Assembly (NCBI GenBank): GCA_965204525.1
Contig: OZ241994.1
Location: forward strand, 2,046,001 to 2,110,000
Length of the DNA stretch: 64,000 nt
Origin: Bin5 sp965204525
Lineage (GTDB): Bacteria > Chloroflexota > Anaerolineae > Caldilineales > Caldilineaceae
Direction of reading: 5' to 3'
The notes under the pieces are model-generated. The model saw only the letters and a program-made list of their open reading frames with translations. It was not told the DNA's origin and made no database searches. Shown piece after piece: positions 25,578 through 37,198 of this stretch; position 1 is the first letter of the stretch; each line of letters opens with the position of its first letter. The position numbers and the translations under genes were made by a program.

Positions 25578-26924
25578 ATGGGAACACAGCAGAGTTTCAA
25601 TCGACGCAGATTCTTGCAGACCGCCGGTATGGGTGCTGCCGGGCTTGCGCTTGCGGCCTGTGCGGCGCCGGCAGCGGAGCCTGCCGCAGGGGACGCAGAC
25701 GCGCCCGCTGCCGAAATTCCTGAGGTAGTATTTTGGTTTCCATGGGAGGACCCGGCCCTGAATATTCAGGACAAGTTCAACGAAGCAGGGCTGGGCGTGA
25801 CAGCGGTGTGGCAACTTGGCGAATATGATTCGAACACGAAGACAATGGCCGCGCTGGCAGCCGGCACGCCGCCTCCTGTCTCCTTCCTGGGCCGCTGGCA
25901 GAGCGGAGACTTGGCGGTGCGCGATGCCCTGGTGGTACTGGACGACTACATTGAGGGCGCCGAAAACTTCACATGGGACAACATTTGGGAGAGACTGCAG
26001 AAGGATTCGATACTGTGGGGCAAGAAGTGGATCGTTCCCTACACGACGGATACTCGCGCCCTCCTGTACAACAGAACGGTCATGGGAGAGGCGGGGCTTG
26101 ATCCGGATTCGCCGCCCCTGACGTGGGATGAACTGCACCAGATGGCAATCGACATAACGGAACTGGATGACGCGGGTCGCCTGGATGTGGTCGGGTTTAC
26201 TCCCACATTTGGCAATCCGCCGGTGCATCTCATGTTTCTGACATTGATCTGGTGCCTTGACAGCGACATGGTCAATGAAGACTTGACCCAGGTCACGATC
26301 ACCGACAAGGGTGAAGAGGCCATGGTCTTCCTGAAACAGTTGATGGACGATCAGGGAGGATACGAGGCGGCAGGCGCCTTCACAAGGGGGCTCAGTCTGG
26401 CGGAAGGAATCGATGCATTTTCGGCAGGAAAGGTGGGTCTGGCGATGCATGGTCAGTGGGTGCTTCGCAACTACGACAAATACTCACCGGATCTCGACTT
26501 TGGCATGATTCCGGGCCCGGTCTTTCCGGAGTATGACATACACGCCAACTATGACGGCGGAGGCGGCTGGTTCCTGTTCAAGGAGGGTGGACAGCCCGAT
26601 GATGCCTGGGCCCTGGTTGATTTCACGATGAACGAAGAGTTCTATCTTGACCACGCCAACAGATTTCACTGGCTGCCGGCGCGCTCCGACGTGGGTGAAC
26701 AGTGGGCCGCATTCGACGAACGGCGAGAGGTCTTCGCCGAGACGGCAAATACGGTGCGGTGGATTCCGATATTCGTCGGCATCCTGGAGACGCTGGGGGA
26801 TATTGCCACCATGTTTGACAATATTCTGATTGGCGGCAAGGACATTGCCAGCGAACTGGAGATTGCGGAAGAAAAGATTCAGGCTGTGCTGGACCGGCAC
26901 AACGAATTTCCAGTGCCTTCCTAG
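25578..26924 (+). CDS. Extracellular solute-binding lipoprotein, family 1
   Basis: A 448-residue sugar-binding receptor. A Tat-type motif (NRRRFLQTAG) and lipobox ending at Cys28 (ALAACAAP) indicate export and lipid anchoring. The ATG at 25578 has GGAGGG upstream at ideal spacing; the frame extends further upstream without sense. The body resembles family 1 binding proteins. It is followed by two permease genes, a ceramidase-like gene and an oxidoreductase gene on the same strand. The ligand is probably a carbohydrate or glycosyl compound released from glycolipids or glycosides; this is inferred from neighbours. Confidence 0.92.
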   Translation: MGTQQSFNRRRFLQTAGMGAAGLALAACAAPAAEPAAGDADAPAAEIPEVVFWFPWEDPALNIQDKFNEAGLGVTAVWQLGEYDSNTKTMAALAAGTPPPVSFLGRWQSGDLAVRDALVVLDDYIEGAENFTWDNIWERLQKDSILWGKKWIVPYTTDTRALLYNRTVMGEAGLDPDSPPLTWDELHQMAIDITELDDAGRLDVVGFTPTFGNPPVHLMFLTLIWCLDSDMVNEDLTQVTITDKGEEAMVFLKQLMDDQGGYEAAGAFTRGLSLAEGIDAFSAGKVGLAMHGQWVLRNYDKYSPDLDFGMIPGPVFPEYDIHANYDGGGGWFLFKEGGQPDDAWALVDFTMNEEFYLDHANRFHWLPARSDVGEQWAAFDERREVFAETANTVRWIPIFVGILETLGDIATMFDNILIGGKDIASELEIAEEKIQAVLDRHNEFPVPS

Positions 26925-27067
26925 TCCGAGCCGGTAAAGGACGTTGAAATGCGGGGTTCGGGACGCGGTGCAAACCGTGTCCTGTAACCTCGCTCTCGTT
27001 CGTCTGGTGCATGTGCGCGCGCTCAAGATTTTCTCTATTCGGGATGTGGATGCCGGCACAGAGAGCC

Positions 27068-27931
27068 ATGCTTAACATCGCTTTGGGACGGTTCGAAGGG
27101 AAGAGTCGAAAAATCGCACAGTCCTCGTTCGTTTACTGTTTGCTCATTGCCCTGGGTTTCCTGTTTGCGATGCCCTTGGTGTGGCTCATCTCCACTTCGC
27201 TAAAGAGCAATGAACAGGTGGGAATGTGGCCCCCTGTATGGATTCCATATCCCTTTGTATGGGAGAACTATTTCGTAGCCTGGACGAGCGGTCGTTTCGG
27301 TCTCTACTTCTTTAATACCGCATTCATCACGGTACTTGCTACGTTTGGTCAGCTGCTCACAGCTTCCATGGCTGCATTTGGCTTTGCCCGCCTTCGCTTT
27401 CCGGGCCGCGAGGTACTGTTTGCCGTACTTCTGGCAACGATGATGCTGCCCTTTGTAGTCACGATGATTCCAACTTTCATACTTTTCAAGAATCTGGGGT
27501 GGCTTGACTCCTTCAGGCCGCTGATCGTTCCCTACTACTTCGGGGGCGGAGCATTCTTCATCTTTCTGCTGCGCCAGTTTTTCAAGACATTGCCAACAGA
27601 GTTATTTGAGCAGGCCACGATCGACGGAGCTTCGAATTACCGCATTTACTATCAGATTCTGCTGCCTCTTTCCAAGCCCGCCCTTTCGACTGTGGCCATA
27701 TTTGGTTTCCTGCATCATTGGAACGACTTTCTTGCGCCCCTTATCTACCTGAACAGCCCGGAGAAGTTTACCCTGGCTTTGGGACTGCAGCAGTTCATCC
27801 AGCGCACCGAAGTCCGCTATCAGGAGATGATGGCTATGGCGTTGTTGATGACCATTCCGGTCCTCTTGGTCTTCTTCTTCTTCCAACAGTACTTCATCCG
27901 TGGTGTCGTAATGTCCGGAATAAAGGGGTAG
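27068..27931 (+). CDS. Carbohydrate ABC transporter permease, MalG type
   Basis: About 287 residues with six hydrophobic segments. The EAA loop reads EQATIDGASNYRIYYQILLP, in the second half, and contacts a cytoplasmic ATPase. The C-terminal GVVMSGIKG ending is usual for the MalG half. The start is uncertain: the frame is open to an ATG at 27011, but the ATG at 27068 puts the first helix in the normal place. No ATPase is encoded nearby. The MalG-type gene precedes the MalF-type gene here, the reverse of the common order. Confidence 0.9.
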   Translation: MLNIALGRFEGKSRKIAQSSFVYCLLIALGFLFAMPLVWLISTSLKSNEQVGMWPPVWIPYPFVWENYFVAWTSGRFGLYFFNTAFITVLATFGQLLTASMAAFGFARLRFPGREVLFAVLLATMMLPFVVTMIPTFILFKNLGWLDSFRPLIVPYYFGGGAFFIFLLRQFFKTLPTELFEQATIDGASNYRIYYQILLPLSKPALSTVAIFGFLHHWNDFLAPLIYLNSPEKFTLALGLQQFIQRTEVRYQEMMAMALLMTIPVLLVFFFFQQYFIRGVVMSGIKG

Positions 27932-27962
27932 TTTGCCTGGAGAGAGAACTGGGAAACTCCCT

Positions 27963-28958
27963 ATGAGTCAGGAAGCCATTTCCGCAACGGATAGTAGAGT
28001 GACAGCACAACTTCCTGCCAAACCCCGCAGCGTGTGGGCAAGTCCTATTCGCCGGCGCGAAGCCCGCGACGGTATTGTATTCATATTGCCCTGGTTTCTC
28101 GGCCTGCTCATCTTTATTCTGGGACCATTTGTTGCCGGCTTCTACTACAGTTTGACGGAGTATGACAGCCTGATGCCAGCCAACTGGCTGGGGTTGGATA
28201 ACTACCGACGAATTCTGTTCGATGATGACCGCTTTTGGCTTACCGTCTACAACACGGTCTGGTATGTGGCTGCCGCGGTGGTTCCGCAGGTGATTCTTGG
28301 GCTGTTGCTGGCTATCCTGCTGAACCAGAAGGCCAGGGGAATCACGGTTTTCCGCACCGTCTTTTTTATGCCTTCCATCGTACCGATCGTTGCCTCTGTT
28401 TCGCTCTTCATCTTCATCTTGCATGATCGTTTTGGCCTCCTGAATGAGACTCTCTACCAGGTATTTGGCATTGTCGGCCCGAACTGGCTCACCAGCCCTG
28501 ATTGGTCGAAGCCTTCGTTGGTGCTCTGGAGCTTGTGGGGTATCGGAGGGGGAATGATCATCTATCTGGCCGGCCTGCAGGGAATCCCGCAGACGCTATA
28601 TGAAGCAGCGGCGATTGACGGGGCCGGCGCACTTCGCTGCTTCTGGAAGATCACAATTCCCTTGATTTCACCTACGATCCTCTTTGTTGTCATTATGGGC
28701 ATCATCGGCAGCTTTCAGATTTTCACTCCCGTCTTTCTTTTGGGAAGCGCGAACTACGGACTGGCAGCTGCAGGGCCAATGGACTCACTCCTCTTCTGGG
28801 TCGTCTACATTTACAACCAGGGGTTCTTCTATTTTCGAATGGGCTATGCCAGCGCAATCGCCTGGCTGCTGTTCATTCTTCTGGTCGTACTTACGCTGAT
28901 TCAGTTTCGGCTGGCCGGTCGTTGGGTTTACTATGAAGACGAGGCTGCTATTCGGTAG
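27963..28958 (+). CDS. Carbohydrate ABC transporter permease, MalF/UgpA type
   Basis: About 331 residues with six hydrophobic segments and the EAA loop EAAAIDGAGALRCFWKITIP. PSIVPIVASVSLFIFILHD matches the family's third-helix region. Start ATG 27963 has GGGAA seven bases upstream. It follows the MalG-type gene by 31 bases and precedes the ceramidase-like gene by 57 bases, consistent with one operon whose importer would supply substrate to the enzymes encoded downstream. Confidence 0.92.
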   Translation: MSQEAISATDSRVTAQLPAKPRSVWASPIRRREARDGIVFILPWFLGLLIFILGPFVAGFYYSLTEYDSLMPANWLGLDNYRRILFDDDRFWLTVYNTVWYVAAAVVPQVILGLLLAILLNQKARGITVFRTVFFMPSIVPIVASVSLFIFILHDRFGLLNETLYQVFGIVGPNWLTSPDWSKPSLVLWSLWGIGGGMIIYLAGLQGIPQTLYEAAAIDGAGALRCFWKITIPLISPTILFVVIMGIIGSFQIFTPVFLLGSANYGLAAAGPMDSLLFWVVYIYNQGFFYFRMGYASAIAWLLFILLVVLTLIQFRLAGRWVYYEDEAAIR

Positions 28959-29015
28959 GGATGCTGCGGAAGGCGGCCCCACTTCCCCTCTCTTGGATCC
29001 TGAGGAGACTTTACA

Positions 29016-30314
29016 GTGTCAGACAGCCAACTTCGCGTCGGGTTTGGTGAGACCGACATTACACCGCCGCACGGGCTCTACATGTGCGGCAGCCTGGACC
29101 CGCGCCGGAATGAGGGCACGACGGATCCACTGCAGTCCCATGTGTTGGTGGCCGAGAGCGGAGGGAACCGGATCGCGATCGTGGGCGTCGACCTGATAGG
29201 CCTGCCCAAGGAGCTGGCGGACACGATCATCGCTGAAGCCGCCCGCCGCACAGGCATCCCGTCGGATGCAATTATGATCGCGTGCAGCCACACGCATAGC
29301 GGGCCCTATACGGCTGAGGGCGTCTATTCTTCAGACGTGATCGACGTGGACTACCTCGCGACGCTGCCGGACCGCATCGCGGCGAGCGTTGAGGAGGCCG
29401 CTGGACGGATGGAGCCGGCTTCGATGCACATTGGCCGGTCCTTGGTCCACCACGGAATCCACAACCGCCGCGTCATCTGCCCGGACGGCAAGGTGCTGAA
29501 TACGTGGATGCCCCAGGCGCTCAACGATCTGGAGTATATCCCGCAAGTGTATGGGACGGCAGGTCCGGTCGATCCCGAGATGTGGGTCGTCCGTTTTGAC
29601 AGGCTGGACGGAACAACATTGGGTGTCTTCTACAACTACTCGCTGCATACCAACTCCAAGGGCGGTACGACCTGGTCGGCCGACTACCCATGCGTAGTGG
29701 CCGAACAGATGAGAGAGGAGTACGGTCCTGGAGTGATCTCAGTCTATACGCCGGGCGCGTGCGCCGACATCAATGTGACGCTGGGGGGCGTGCGCTGGCG
29801 CGAAGGCGCAACTTATTTTGCGGAGCAGGCGGTGGACGCGGCGCGGCGGGCCATTCCCGTGGACGGGCCGATCGAGGTCAGCGCGATCCGCAGAGACATT
29901 ACCGTTCCGCGACGGGACCCGGCCGATCATTCCCCTGAGGCGATTGGGCGGCTCAACTGGGGCGGGGCGGGGGGCCGCGCCGATGTCTTTGACCGGCAGG
30001 CTGAGCTTGTCGCCGCCTTGCCGGAGCGATGGGACGTACCCGTCAACGCGGCCCGTATCGGGCCTCTCGCGATCGCGTCCAATCCGGGGGAGCTGTTCGT
30101 TGAACACGGGCTCTCGATCAAGCGGCGCTCTCCTTTTCCGTACACTGTAGTGGCTGAACTGACGAACGACCTGGCCATGTATCAGCCGACAGAGGCGGCC
30201 TTCGAGCAGGAGGGATATGAATGCCTGGTAGGGCCCAATCGGATCGCTCTCGAAGGCGTCCAACGTATCGTGGATACAGCGGTGGAGCTGGTGGAAGAGT
30301 TGTGGAACGAATAG
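29016..30314 (+). CDS. Neutral/alkaline ceramidase N-terminal-like protein
   Basis: A 432-residue protein resembling the N-terminal metal-binding domain of neutral/alkaline non-lysosomal ceramidases: VGFGETDITPPHG at the start, VLVAESGGNRIAIVGVDLIG, and the zinc-site signature ACSHTHSGP near residue 90. It lacks the C-terminal Ig-like domain and any signal peptide, so it is probably a cytoplasmic hydrolase acting on small amide-linked or sugar-linked compounds rather than a secreted ceramidase. The start is GTG 29016 behind GAGGAG. It lies in the sugar-importer operon. Confidence 0.8.
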   Translation: MSDSQLRVGFGETDITPPHGLYMCGSLDPRRNEGTTDPLQSHVLVAESGGNRIAIVGVDLIGLPKELADTIIAEAARRTGIPSDAIMIACSHTHSGPYTAEGVYSSDVIDVDYLATLPDRIAASVEEAAGRMEPASMHIGRSLVHHGIHNRRVICPDGKVLNTWMPQALNDLEYIPQVYGTAGPVDPEMWVVRFDRLDGTTLGVFYNYSLHTNSKGGTTWSADYPCVVAEQMREEYGPGVISVYTPGACADINVTLGGVRWREGATYFAEQAVDAARRAIPVDGPIEVSAIRRDITVPRRDPADHSPEAIGRLNWGGAGGRADVFDRQAELVAALPERWDVPVNAARIGPLAIASNPGELFVEHGLSIKRRSPFPYTVVAELTNDLAMYQPTEAAFEQEGYECLVGPNRIALEGVQRIVDTAVELVEELWNE

Positions 30315-30386
30315 GCTGTCGTATGGCGGCAGAAGAGGCCGCTTGACAACACGGGACGAACAGTTGAAGAAGGAGCTGGGGACAGC

Positions 30387-31469
30387 ATGAGTAAGCTACA
30401 GACCGGATTTGTGGGATTGCACCGGGGGGGCGGGCTGATGCGCAGCCTGGCCGGCCATCCGCGGGTGGAGGTTGCCGCCCTTTGCGATATTGATGAAGAC
30501 ACTTTGGCCGATACGGGGGCCGCGTTCTCGCTGCCCGATGAGAGGATGTTCACCCGGTTCGAGGACTTCGTGAACGCGCCGCTGGATATCGTCGTGGTGG
30601 CGACGCCGATCGAGTATCACGCCGAGCACTCGATCGCGGCGATGGAAAGCGGCAAGCATGTGCTGTGCGAGCAGACGGCGGCTTACACGGTGGAGGACTG
30701 CGCGCGCCTGGTGGAGACGGTGCACAAGACAGGTCGCGTCTACATGATGGGTGAGAACTACTGCTACTTTCATTACATCCGGGAGTGGCAGGACTGGATC
30801 AGGCAGGGAAAGCTGGGCAAGATCTTCCACGCGGAAGGGGAGTACATCCACGAGATCGTGCCGCTGCTCCGAAATCCTGAAACCGGCGAGCGGAGATGGC
30901 GTTACACGCGCGCCCCGATCTGGTATTGCGCGCACTGTCTTGGTCCGATTCTTACTTTGATGGAGGACCGCATCGTCAAGGCGACCGGCGTCCATTCGGG
31001 CAAGAACATCTACCCGGACGAGGGGCTGGGCTACCTCGATATGGAGGTGGGGCTGTTCCAGACGGAGAAGGGCGCCACGGTCAAGATCCTGCGCAGCCAG
31101 GTGGCGCCGCGACATCCTGATATGATCTTCTACACGCTCTACGGGGAGAAGGGGTTCGTGGAGAACGGCCGCCAGGGTGGGTGGGGCGGCACGACGGGCC
31201 TCTTCTACAGCGAGGACGAGGCCGCGGCCAAGGATGGCGCGCGGCAGATCGAGTGTCCGACGGTGGACCCGAATGCGCCGGAGGAGGCGCTGCGGGGCGG
31301 GCACGGCACGTCGGAGTACTATATGGTGCGGGACTTCATCGGCGCGATTGAGCAGAACGCCAGGCCGCCAATTGACGTGGTACGGGCGTTGGACTTCACA
31401 GTTCCCGGCATCATCGCGCACGAGTCGGCGATGCAGGGCGGGAAGTGGTTGGACGTGCCGCTGTTCTGA
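30387..31469 (+). CDS. Gfo/Idh/MocA family NAD(P)-dependent oxidoreductase
   Basis: A 360-residue two-domain dehydrogenase. The Rossmann N-terminus (GFVGLHRGGGLMRSL, AALCDIDEDTLA, VVATPIEYHAEHSIAAMESGKHVLCEQ) includes the EKP-like catalytic-loop position, here CEQT rather than CEKP, so the usual Lys is replaced by Gln. The C-terminal sheet domain follows. Family members oxidise or epimerise sugars and inositols with NAD(P). The replaced Lys may mean a changed mechanism. It closes the importer operon and supports a sugar or polyol catabolic role. Confidence 0.88.
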   Translation: MSKLQTGFVGLHRGGGLMRSLAGHPRVEVAALCDIDEDTLADTGAAFSLPDERMFTRFEDFVNAPLDIVVVATPIEYHAEHSIAAMESGKHVLCEQTAAYTVEDCARLVETVHKTGRVYMMGENYCYFHYIREWQDWIRQGKLGKIFHAEGEYIHEIVPLLRNPETGERRWRYTRAPIWYCAHCLGPILTLMEDRIVKATGVHSGKNIYPDEGLGYLDMEVGLFQTEKGATVKILRSQVAPRHPDMIFYTLYGEKGFVENGRQGGWGGTTGLFYSEDEAAAKDGARQIECPTVDPNAPEEALRGGHGTSEYYMVRDFIGAIEQNARPPIDVVRALDFTVPGIIAHESAMQGGKWLDVPLF

Positions 31470-31517
31470 GTCTGCTTGCCGGGCTGTGACGCTGCCGAAG
31501 AAGGCGTATGCGGGCGT

Positions 31518-32407
31518 TCAGTCGAACTCGTCTGCGGCTTTTTCGGCGAAGGGCTGATTGGTCTGCTTGTCTACTCTGGGCTGCGCGCCTGATCGGCGTC
31601 GGCGCTTGCGCCCTTTGCGGCGGGGCTTGGGTCTCTCGGGTGAGATTTCGTCTTGGGAGATGACCGGGTAGGGGGCGAAGAGAGCCAGGTCCTCCTCACA
31701 ATCGGAAAAGTAGATACGTTCCCGGCGGAGTGTGCGGGCGTAATCGTCGAAGCCGAGGGCGTCGACCAGCTCGTCGGGGCGGCCGGTAGCGCCGGGACGC
31801 ATCTGTACGCGCATGAAAATGCTATGCTCGCCCTCGGCGGCGTCAAAGCCGGAGTATCGCAGTTCCAGAACCAGTGGGCGCAGGTTGTAGCGGTAGCGCT
31901 GGCCGTGGCGCTCCCGTTCGCGCCAGACTTCCACTTGCTCCAGAAACGCGTCGATCTTTGCCTGCAGCTCTGATTCGGACACTTCGCCAGCGTCGGCGTA
32001 GATCAGAACTGTGTAGTCGGCGCCGATCGTCAGGGACTGGGGCGACACCGTTTTGAAGGGCACCTCGGTTGCGTTTAGCAGGCGCACACCGGGGGGCAGC
32101 TTTTCACGGATCCTCATTGACAGTTCATCCAGCGGGACAGGCGGGCTGAAGGCCGCGTCGAGCAGTTCGCGTACGCCGGTCATGCCGAGGCCGAGGGGCG
32201 CGGCGAACTGGATGTGGGGCTGCGGGTTAAAGCCGCGCTTGTAGAGGAGCGGCAGATCGGCGCGGCGCAGGGTCCGTTCCCAGAGGCGGGACTCGTCCTG
32301 ATGGCTGATGAATTTGATCGCCTCGCCCTTTTCGTAGGTAAGGCGGACGCGCTGGCGTGGGAGTTCTTCGGACAAGGTTGGCGGCTGCGATTGGACTGTC
32401 GATCCCA

Positions 32408-32408
<1 letters not shown>
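31518..32408 (-). CDS. DUF2344 protein, TIGR03936-type radical SAM partner
   Basis: A 296-residue protein of the family usually encoded with, or fused to, the radical SAM protein that precedes it. The segment VRLTYEKGEAIKFISHQDES near the N-terminus and the YKRGFNPQPHIQFAAPLGLG block are characteristic. The C-terminal 40 residues are very basic (PKPRRKGRKRRRR), suggesting RNA contact. Its ATG overlaps the TGA of the radical SAM gene in TGATG, giving coupled translation. The role is unknown to me; a ribosome or tRNA-modification role is an inference from the basic tail and partner. Confidence 0.88.
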
Positions 32409-34531
<2,123 letters not shown>

Positions 34532-34802
34532 ATCCTGTTCCTTCTCATCTGCCGACCCGCTGCGCCGTCCCTGTAAGGCGGTCGCGGTTGCGGCCGGGCG
34601 GGATTCGAACCCGCTCATTGCCAGGCGGCGCCGGGTGGCGGTACGCTCTGGCGATCAGGTTTCCGGCTGGTCCGGGTGGACGGCCGGAGTTGCCGTCATT
34701 ATAGAAGGAGCGGGCGAGAGGATCAAATCCTGTGCGGATGTGGTTTTGACTTTCGCGAACTCCTTCCGTATACTGTCCGGTACCAGGTTTTGCAAGGGAC
34801 CT

Positions 34803-34875
34803 GCCCCGTTCGTCTAGAGGCCCAGGACACCACCCTCTCAAGGTGGAGACAGGGGTTCGACTCCCCTACGGGGTA
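34803..34875 (+). tRNA. tRNA-Glu (CTC)
   Basis: A 73-nt cloverleaf: acceptor GCCCCGT pairs with ACGGGGT (first pair G-U), the D region TCGTCTAGAGGCCCAGGA is that of tRNA-Glu, anticodon stem CCACC/GGTGG holds loop CTCTCAA with anticodon CTC, and the T arm is AGGGGTTCGACTCCCCT. CCA is not encoded. A terminator follows directly. Confidence 0.96.
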
Positions 34876-34885
34876 CTGGAACGAG

Positions 34886-34919
34886 AAATCCCGCTGAGTT
34901 CAGCGGGATTTTCTTTTTG
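34886..34919 (+). terminator. Rho-independent terminator of tRNA-Glu
   Basis: AAATCCCGCTG at 34886-34896 pairs with CAGCGGGATTT at 34901-34911 across a 4-base loop, followed by TTCTTTTT. It sits ten bases after the tRNA 3' end and also faces the convergent RidA gene. Confidence 0.92.
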
Positions 34920-34949
34920 TCTGTGGCCGGTTGGAAGCGGGGCGCAGCC

Positions 34950-35399
34950 TTAGTCAACGGCGATGATGGCTTCGATTTCAACGGCCCAGTTGGCGGGCAC
35001 GGTCAGGCCGATAGCGCTGCGGGCATGGCGCCCGGCGTCGCCAAAGAGTTCGATGAACATGTCGCTGCAACCGTGGATGACCGAGGGTGTGTCGTTGAAG
35101 CCCGGGCCGACGTTGACCATGCCGAAGACCTTGACGACCTGGCGGACGTTGTCCAGGCCGGCGATTGTGTGGACGGCCTGGAGGATGCTGAGCGCGCAGA
35201 GCTGGGCGGCGCGGTAACCCTCTTCAGTGGTCAGGTCCTGACCAACCTTGCCCATGATCTCCTCGTCGCCGAAGCGGGAGACTTGGCCGGAGACGTAAAC
35301 ATGGTCGCCGGAGCGGACTGCGGCCATCAAGCGGCCGCCGTCGAGGTCGATCTTCTCGAGTTCGTAACCCATTTCTTTCAGTTTTGCCAGATAGGACAC
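34950..35399 (-). CDS. RidA-like family protein
   Basis: A 149-residue protein of the Rid superfamily with the segments DHVYVSGQVSRFGDEEIMGKVG, AQLCALSILQAVHTIAGLDN and VKVFGMVNVGPGF. The C-terminal part AIGLTVPANWAVEIEAIIAVD fits the YoaB/Rid3-7 subgroup, in which the catalytic Arg of RidA is often lost; here the usual GARTT-type loop reads GRHARSAIGL, so imine deaminase activity is doubtful. The start is GTG 35399 with AGGAG upstream. It lies downstream of the enolase-superfamily gene on the same strand and may act in its pathway. Confidence 0.85.
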   Translation of the reverse strand: MSYLAKLKEMGYELEKIDLDGGRLMAAVRSGDHVYVSGQVSRFGDEEIMGKVGQDLTTEEGYRAAQLCALSILQAVHTIAGLDNVRQVVKVFGMVNVGPGFNDTPSVIHGCSDMFIELFGDAGRHARSAIGLTVPANWAVEIEAIIAVD

Positions 35400-35485
35400 G
35401 TTTTACTCCTGTGGATTGTTGCCCGCGCGGCGAATAGCGGCGCGGTCGGGTAGCGGACAGATGGAAAATGCGTTGCTCGCGTGCG

Positions 35486-36760
35486 TTATGTTGCCGGCGA
35501 CAGAACGGGCGCCGCTTTGGCGCGCTGGTAGAGGTCTGCGAAGTCGGCGCTGCCGTCGTCGTCGAGGTATGCGGTTGCGACGCCGCGCTCGTAGATGGGT
35601 TGGTTTGCGGTGCGCCAGTAGTCCCACATGCTCGAGCCCTGGCTGAAGCTGGTGTCGGCGAAATAGACGCGCACGCCGTTGGCGCGGCTGTAGCGGATCA
35701 GGCGGCGGGGCAGGCTGAAATCGGCGGCGTCGACGCGATAGGTGTCAAGGGCGGCCTCGTCGATGGTGATGCCGAGGCCGGGGGCTTCGGGCGTCTGGGC
35801 GTAGCCGCCGACGACGGGGATGCGCTGGTCGAGCAGATTGTGCTGGTAGAGCTCGTGGCAGTTGATGGCGGGCCACTGGGCGTGGCTGAGCACGGCGCCG
35901 AGATGGAGGGCCATGGTGGTGGTAAGGCCGGTGCCGACCATCTGGATGAAGAAAGGCATGTTGGCGGTGGCCGCGGAGATGCCGGAGCGCAGTACGTTGG
36001 TGACGCCGCCGGCGATGACGAAACCGTCGCAGTAGCCGTGCTGGATGGCGACTGCGCCTGGGACGCCGCCGTAGTGGTGGGCGATGGGCGTGCGCACCTT
36101 TTCGCGCAGGAGTCGGTTGCCGGCCACGTCGTTGGCCTGTATCGGCCCTTCCCAGATCGCGATCTTGGGGAAGTCGGTCTCGAGCTCACGGAGGACGGGC
36201 ACGGCGGTGGACACGTCGAGCAGGAAGTCGTTCCAGTCGCAATCGATGTGGAACCAGTCAGGTGTGGCGTCGCTGATGCGCTTGACGGTCGCGTAGACAT
36301 CGTGCCAGGGGCGGGTCTTGATCTTGATGGAGGTGAACCCGAGCTCGACGGCGACCCTGGCCTCCTGTTCGTAGGCGGCGGGGCCCATGTCGTGGTCCCA
36401 GAAGGAGACGGGGCACCAGTCGCGCAGTTTGGTTCCCAGGAGACGGTAGACAGGGACGCCGGCGAGCTTGCCGGCGGCATCGAAGAGGGCCATCTGGAGG
36501 CCGGCGCCGAGGGAGTCATCCCACATGAGGTCGAAGGGGGACTGGCCGATGACGCGGTCGGTGTCTTCGACGCGTCCCCAGGTATAGTTCTGGATCGTCT
36601 CGCCGTAGGCGACGGTGCCGTCGTCGAGGGTGAGGCGTATGATTTCGGACTCGGACCAGCGGTGGATATTGGCGCGTTCCATTTCGCGGCGCACGCGGTC
36701 GACCATGGGGATGACGAGGAGGATCCGTTCGACGTCGGTAATTTTGGCGGTGGCGGTCAT
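35486..36760 (-). CDS. Enolase-superfamily enzyme (mandelate racemase/muconate-lactonizing type)
   Basis: A 424-residue enzyme with an N-terminal capping domain and a TIM barrel. The catalytic KxK motif is visible in FTSIKIKTRP, metal ligands are probably the Asp in FHIDCDWND and the Glu in AIWEGPIQ, and a third acidic residue in YCDGFVIAGG. Members remove the alpha-proton of sugar acids or related carboxylates and need Mg2+. Followed by a RidA-like gene, suggesting a shared catabolic route. Sugar acid dehydratase activity is most likely; the substrate is unknown. Confidence 0.88.
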   Translation of the reverse strand: MTATAKITDVERILLVIPMVDRVRREMERANIHRWSESEIIRLTLDDGTVAYGETIQNYTWGRVEDTDRVIGQSPFDLMWDDSLGAGLQMALFDAAGKLAGVPVYRLLGTKLRDWCPVSFWDHDMGPAAYEQEARVAVELGFTSIKIKTRPWHDVYATVKRISDATPDWFHIDCDWNDFLLDVSTAVPVLRELETDFPKIAIWEGPIQANDVAGNRLLREKVRTPIAHHYGGVPGAVAIQHGYCDGFVIAGGVTNVLRSGISAATANMPFFIQMVGTGLTTTMALHLGAVLSHAQWPAINCHELYQHNLLDQRIPVVGGYAQTPEAPGLGITIDEAALDTYRVDAADFSLPRRLIRYSRANGVRVYFADTSFSQGSSMWDYWRTANQPIYERGVATAYLDDDGSADFADLYQRAKAAPVLSPAT

Positions 36761-36931
36761 CGGGTGCTCCTGTGGGGTGGGTCGGATTGAGGGAATTTTA
36801 ACATGCTACGCGAAAAAGTGGGACATTTCGGCGGGGAAAATAGTGCTACTGTTCCCGTCGGTGGTAATTTCTCTCAATTTGACTATGCGAATTGTGCATC
36901 TACGGAAGAACTGCCCTACGTGATCGATTCA

Positions 36932-37129
36932 TCAAGATTTGGGTTGATTCCTGATGGCCGCGATTGCTTCTTCAATATCTCTTTGGGCGTCCTCTTCTGG
37001 CACGTCAGGCATTGTTGCGTGCATTTCTTCGAGAAACTCAATCAGGCGACTGCCGGCGGAACCCCGATCGTCTTCAGAAGAAAGATCTGTTGGTTCTTTC
37101 CCATCTGCATTGCCGTGCTTTTGTCTCAT
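36932..37129 (-). CDS. Small acidic antitoxin-like protein (possible)
   Basis: A 65-residue frame ending in an acidic helix, MPDVPEEDAQRDIEEAIAAI, that strongly resembles the C-terminus of small antitoxins linked to PIN-type toxins. The frame is open upstream without a stop to the end of the next gene, so the true start may lie 5' of the ATG at 37129; no clear ribosome binding site is visible. No toxin gene follows. Could be an orphan or decaying antitoxin. Confidence 0.5.
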   Translation of the reverse strand: MRQKHGNADGKEPTDLSSEDDRGSAGSRLIEFLEEMHATMPDVPEEDAQRDIEEAIAAIRNQPKS

Positions 37130-37198
37130 GAAATGCTCACAGTCATTGAAGGGCAGGTCGGCGAAAACAGGTATTCCTCTAACTGAGCTTAATTCGAT

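Noticed and set aside
34591..34690. tRNA-like sequence on the minus strand: a perfect T-arm (GCGGG-TTCGAAT-CCCGC) followed by CCGGCCG, with a partly complementary CGGCCG about 90 bases upstream.
   Set aside because: No D arm, anticodon stem or anticodon loop can be drawn between them, and selenocysteine-tRNA features are absent. It may be a tRNA relic, but evidence is too thin to annotate.
36803..37186. A 127-codon plus-strand frame over the small minus-strand antitoxin-like gene.
   Set aside because: No ribosome binding site, Cys/Phe-rich odd composition and no recognisable motif; the minus-strand frame has the better protein-like signature.
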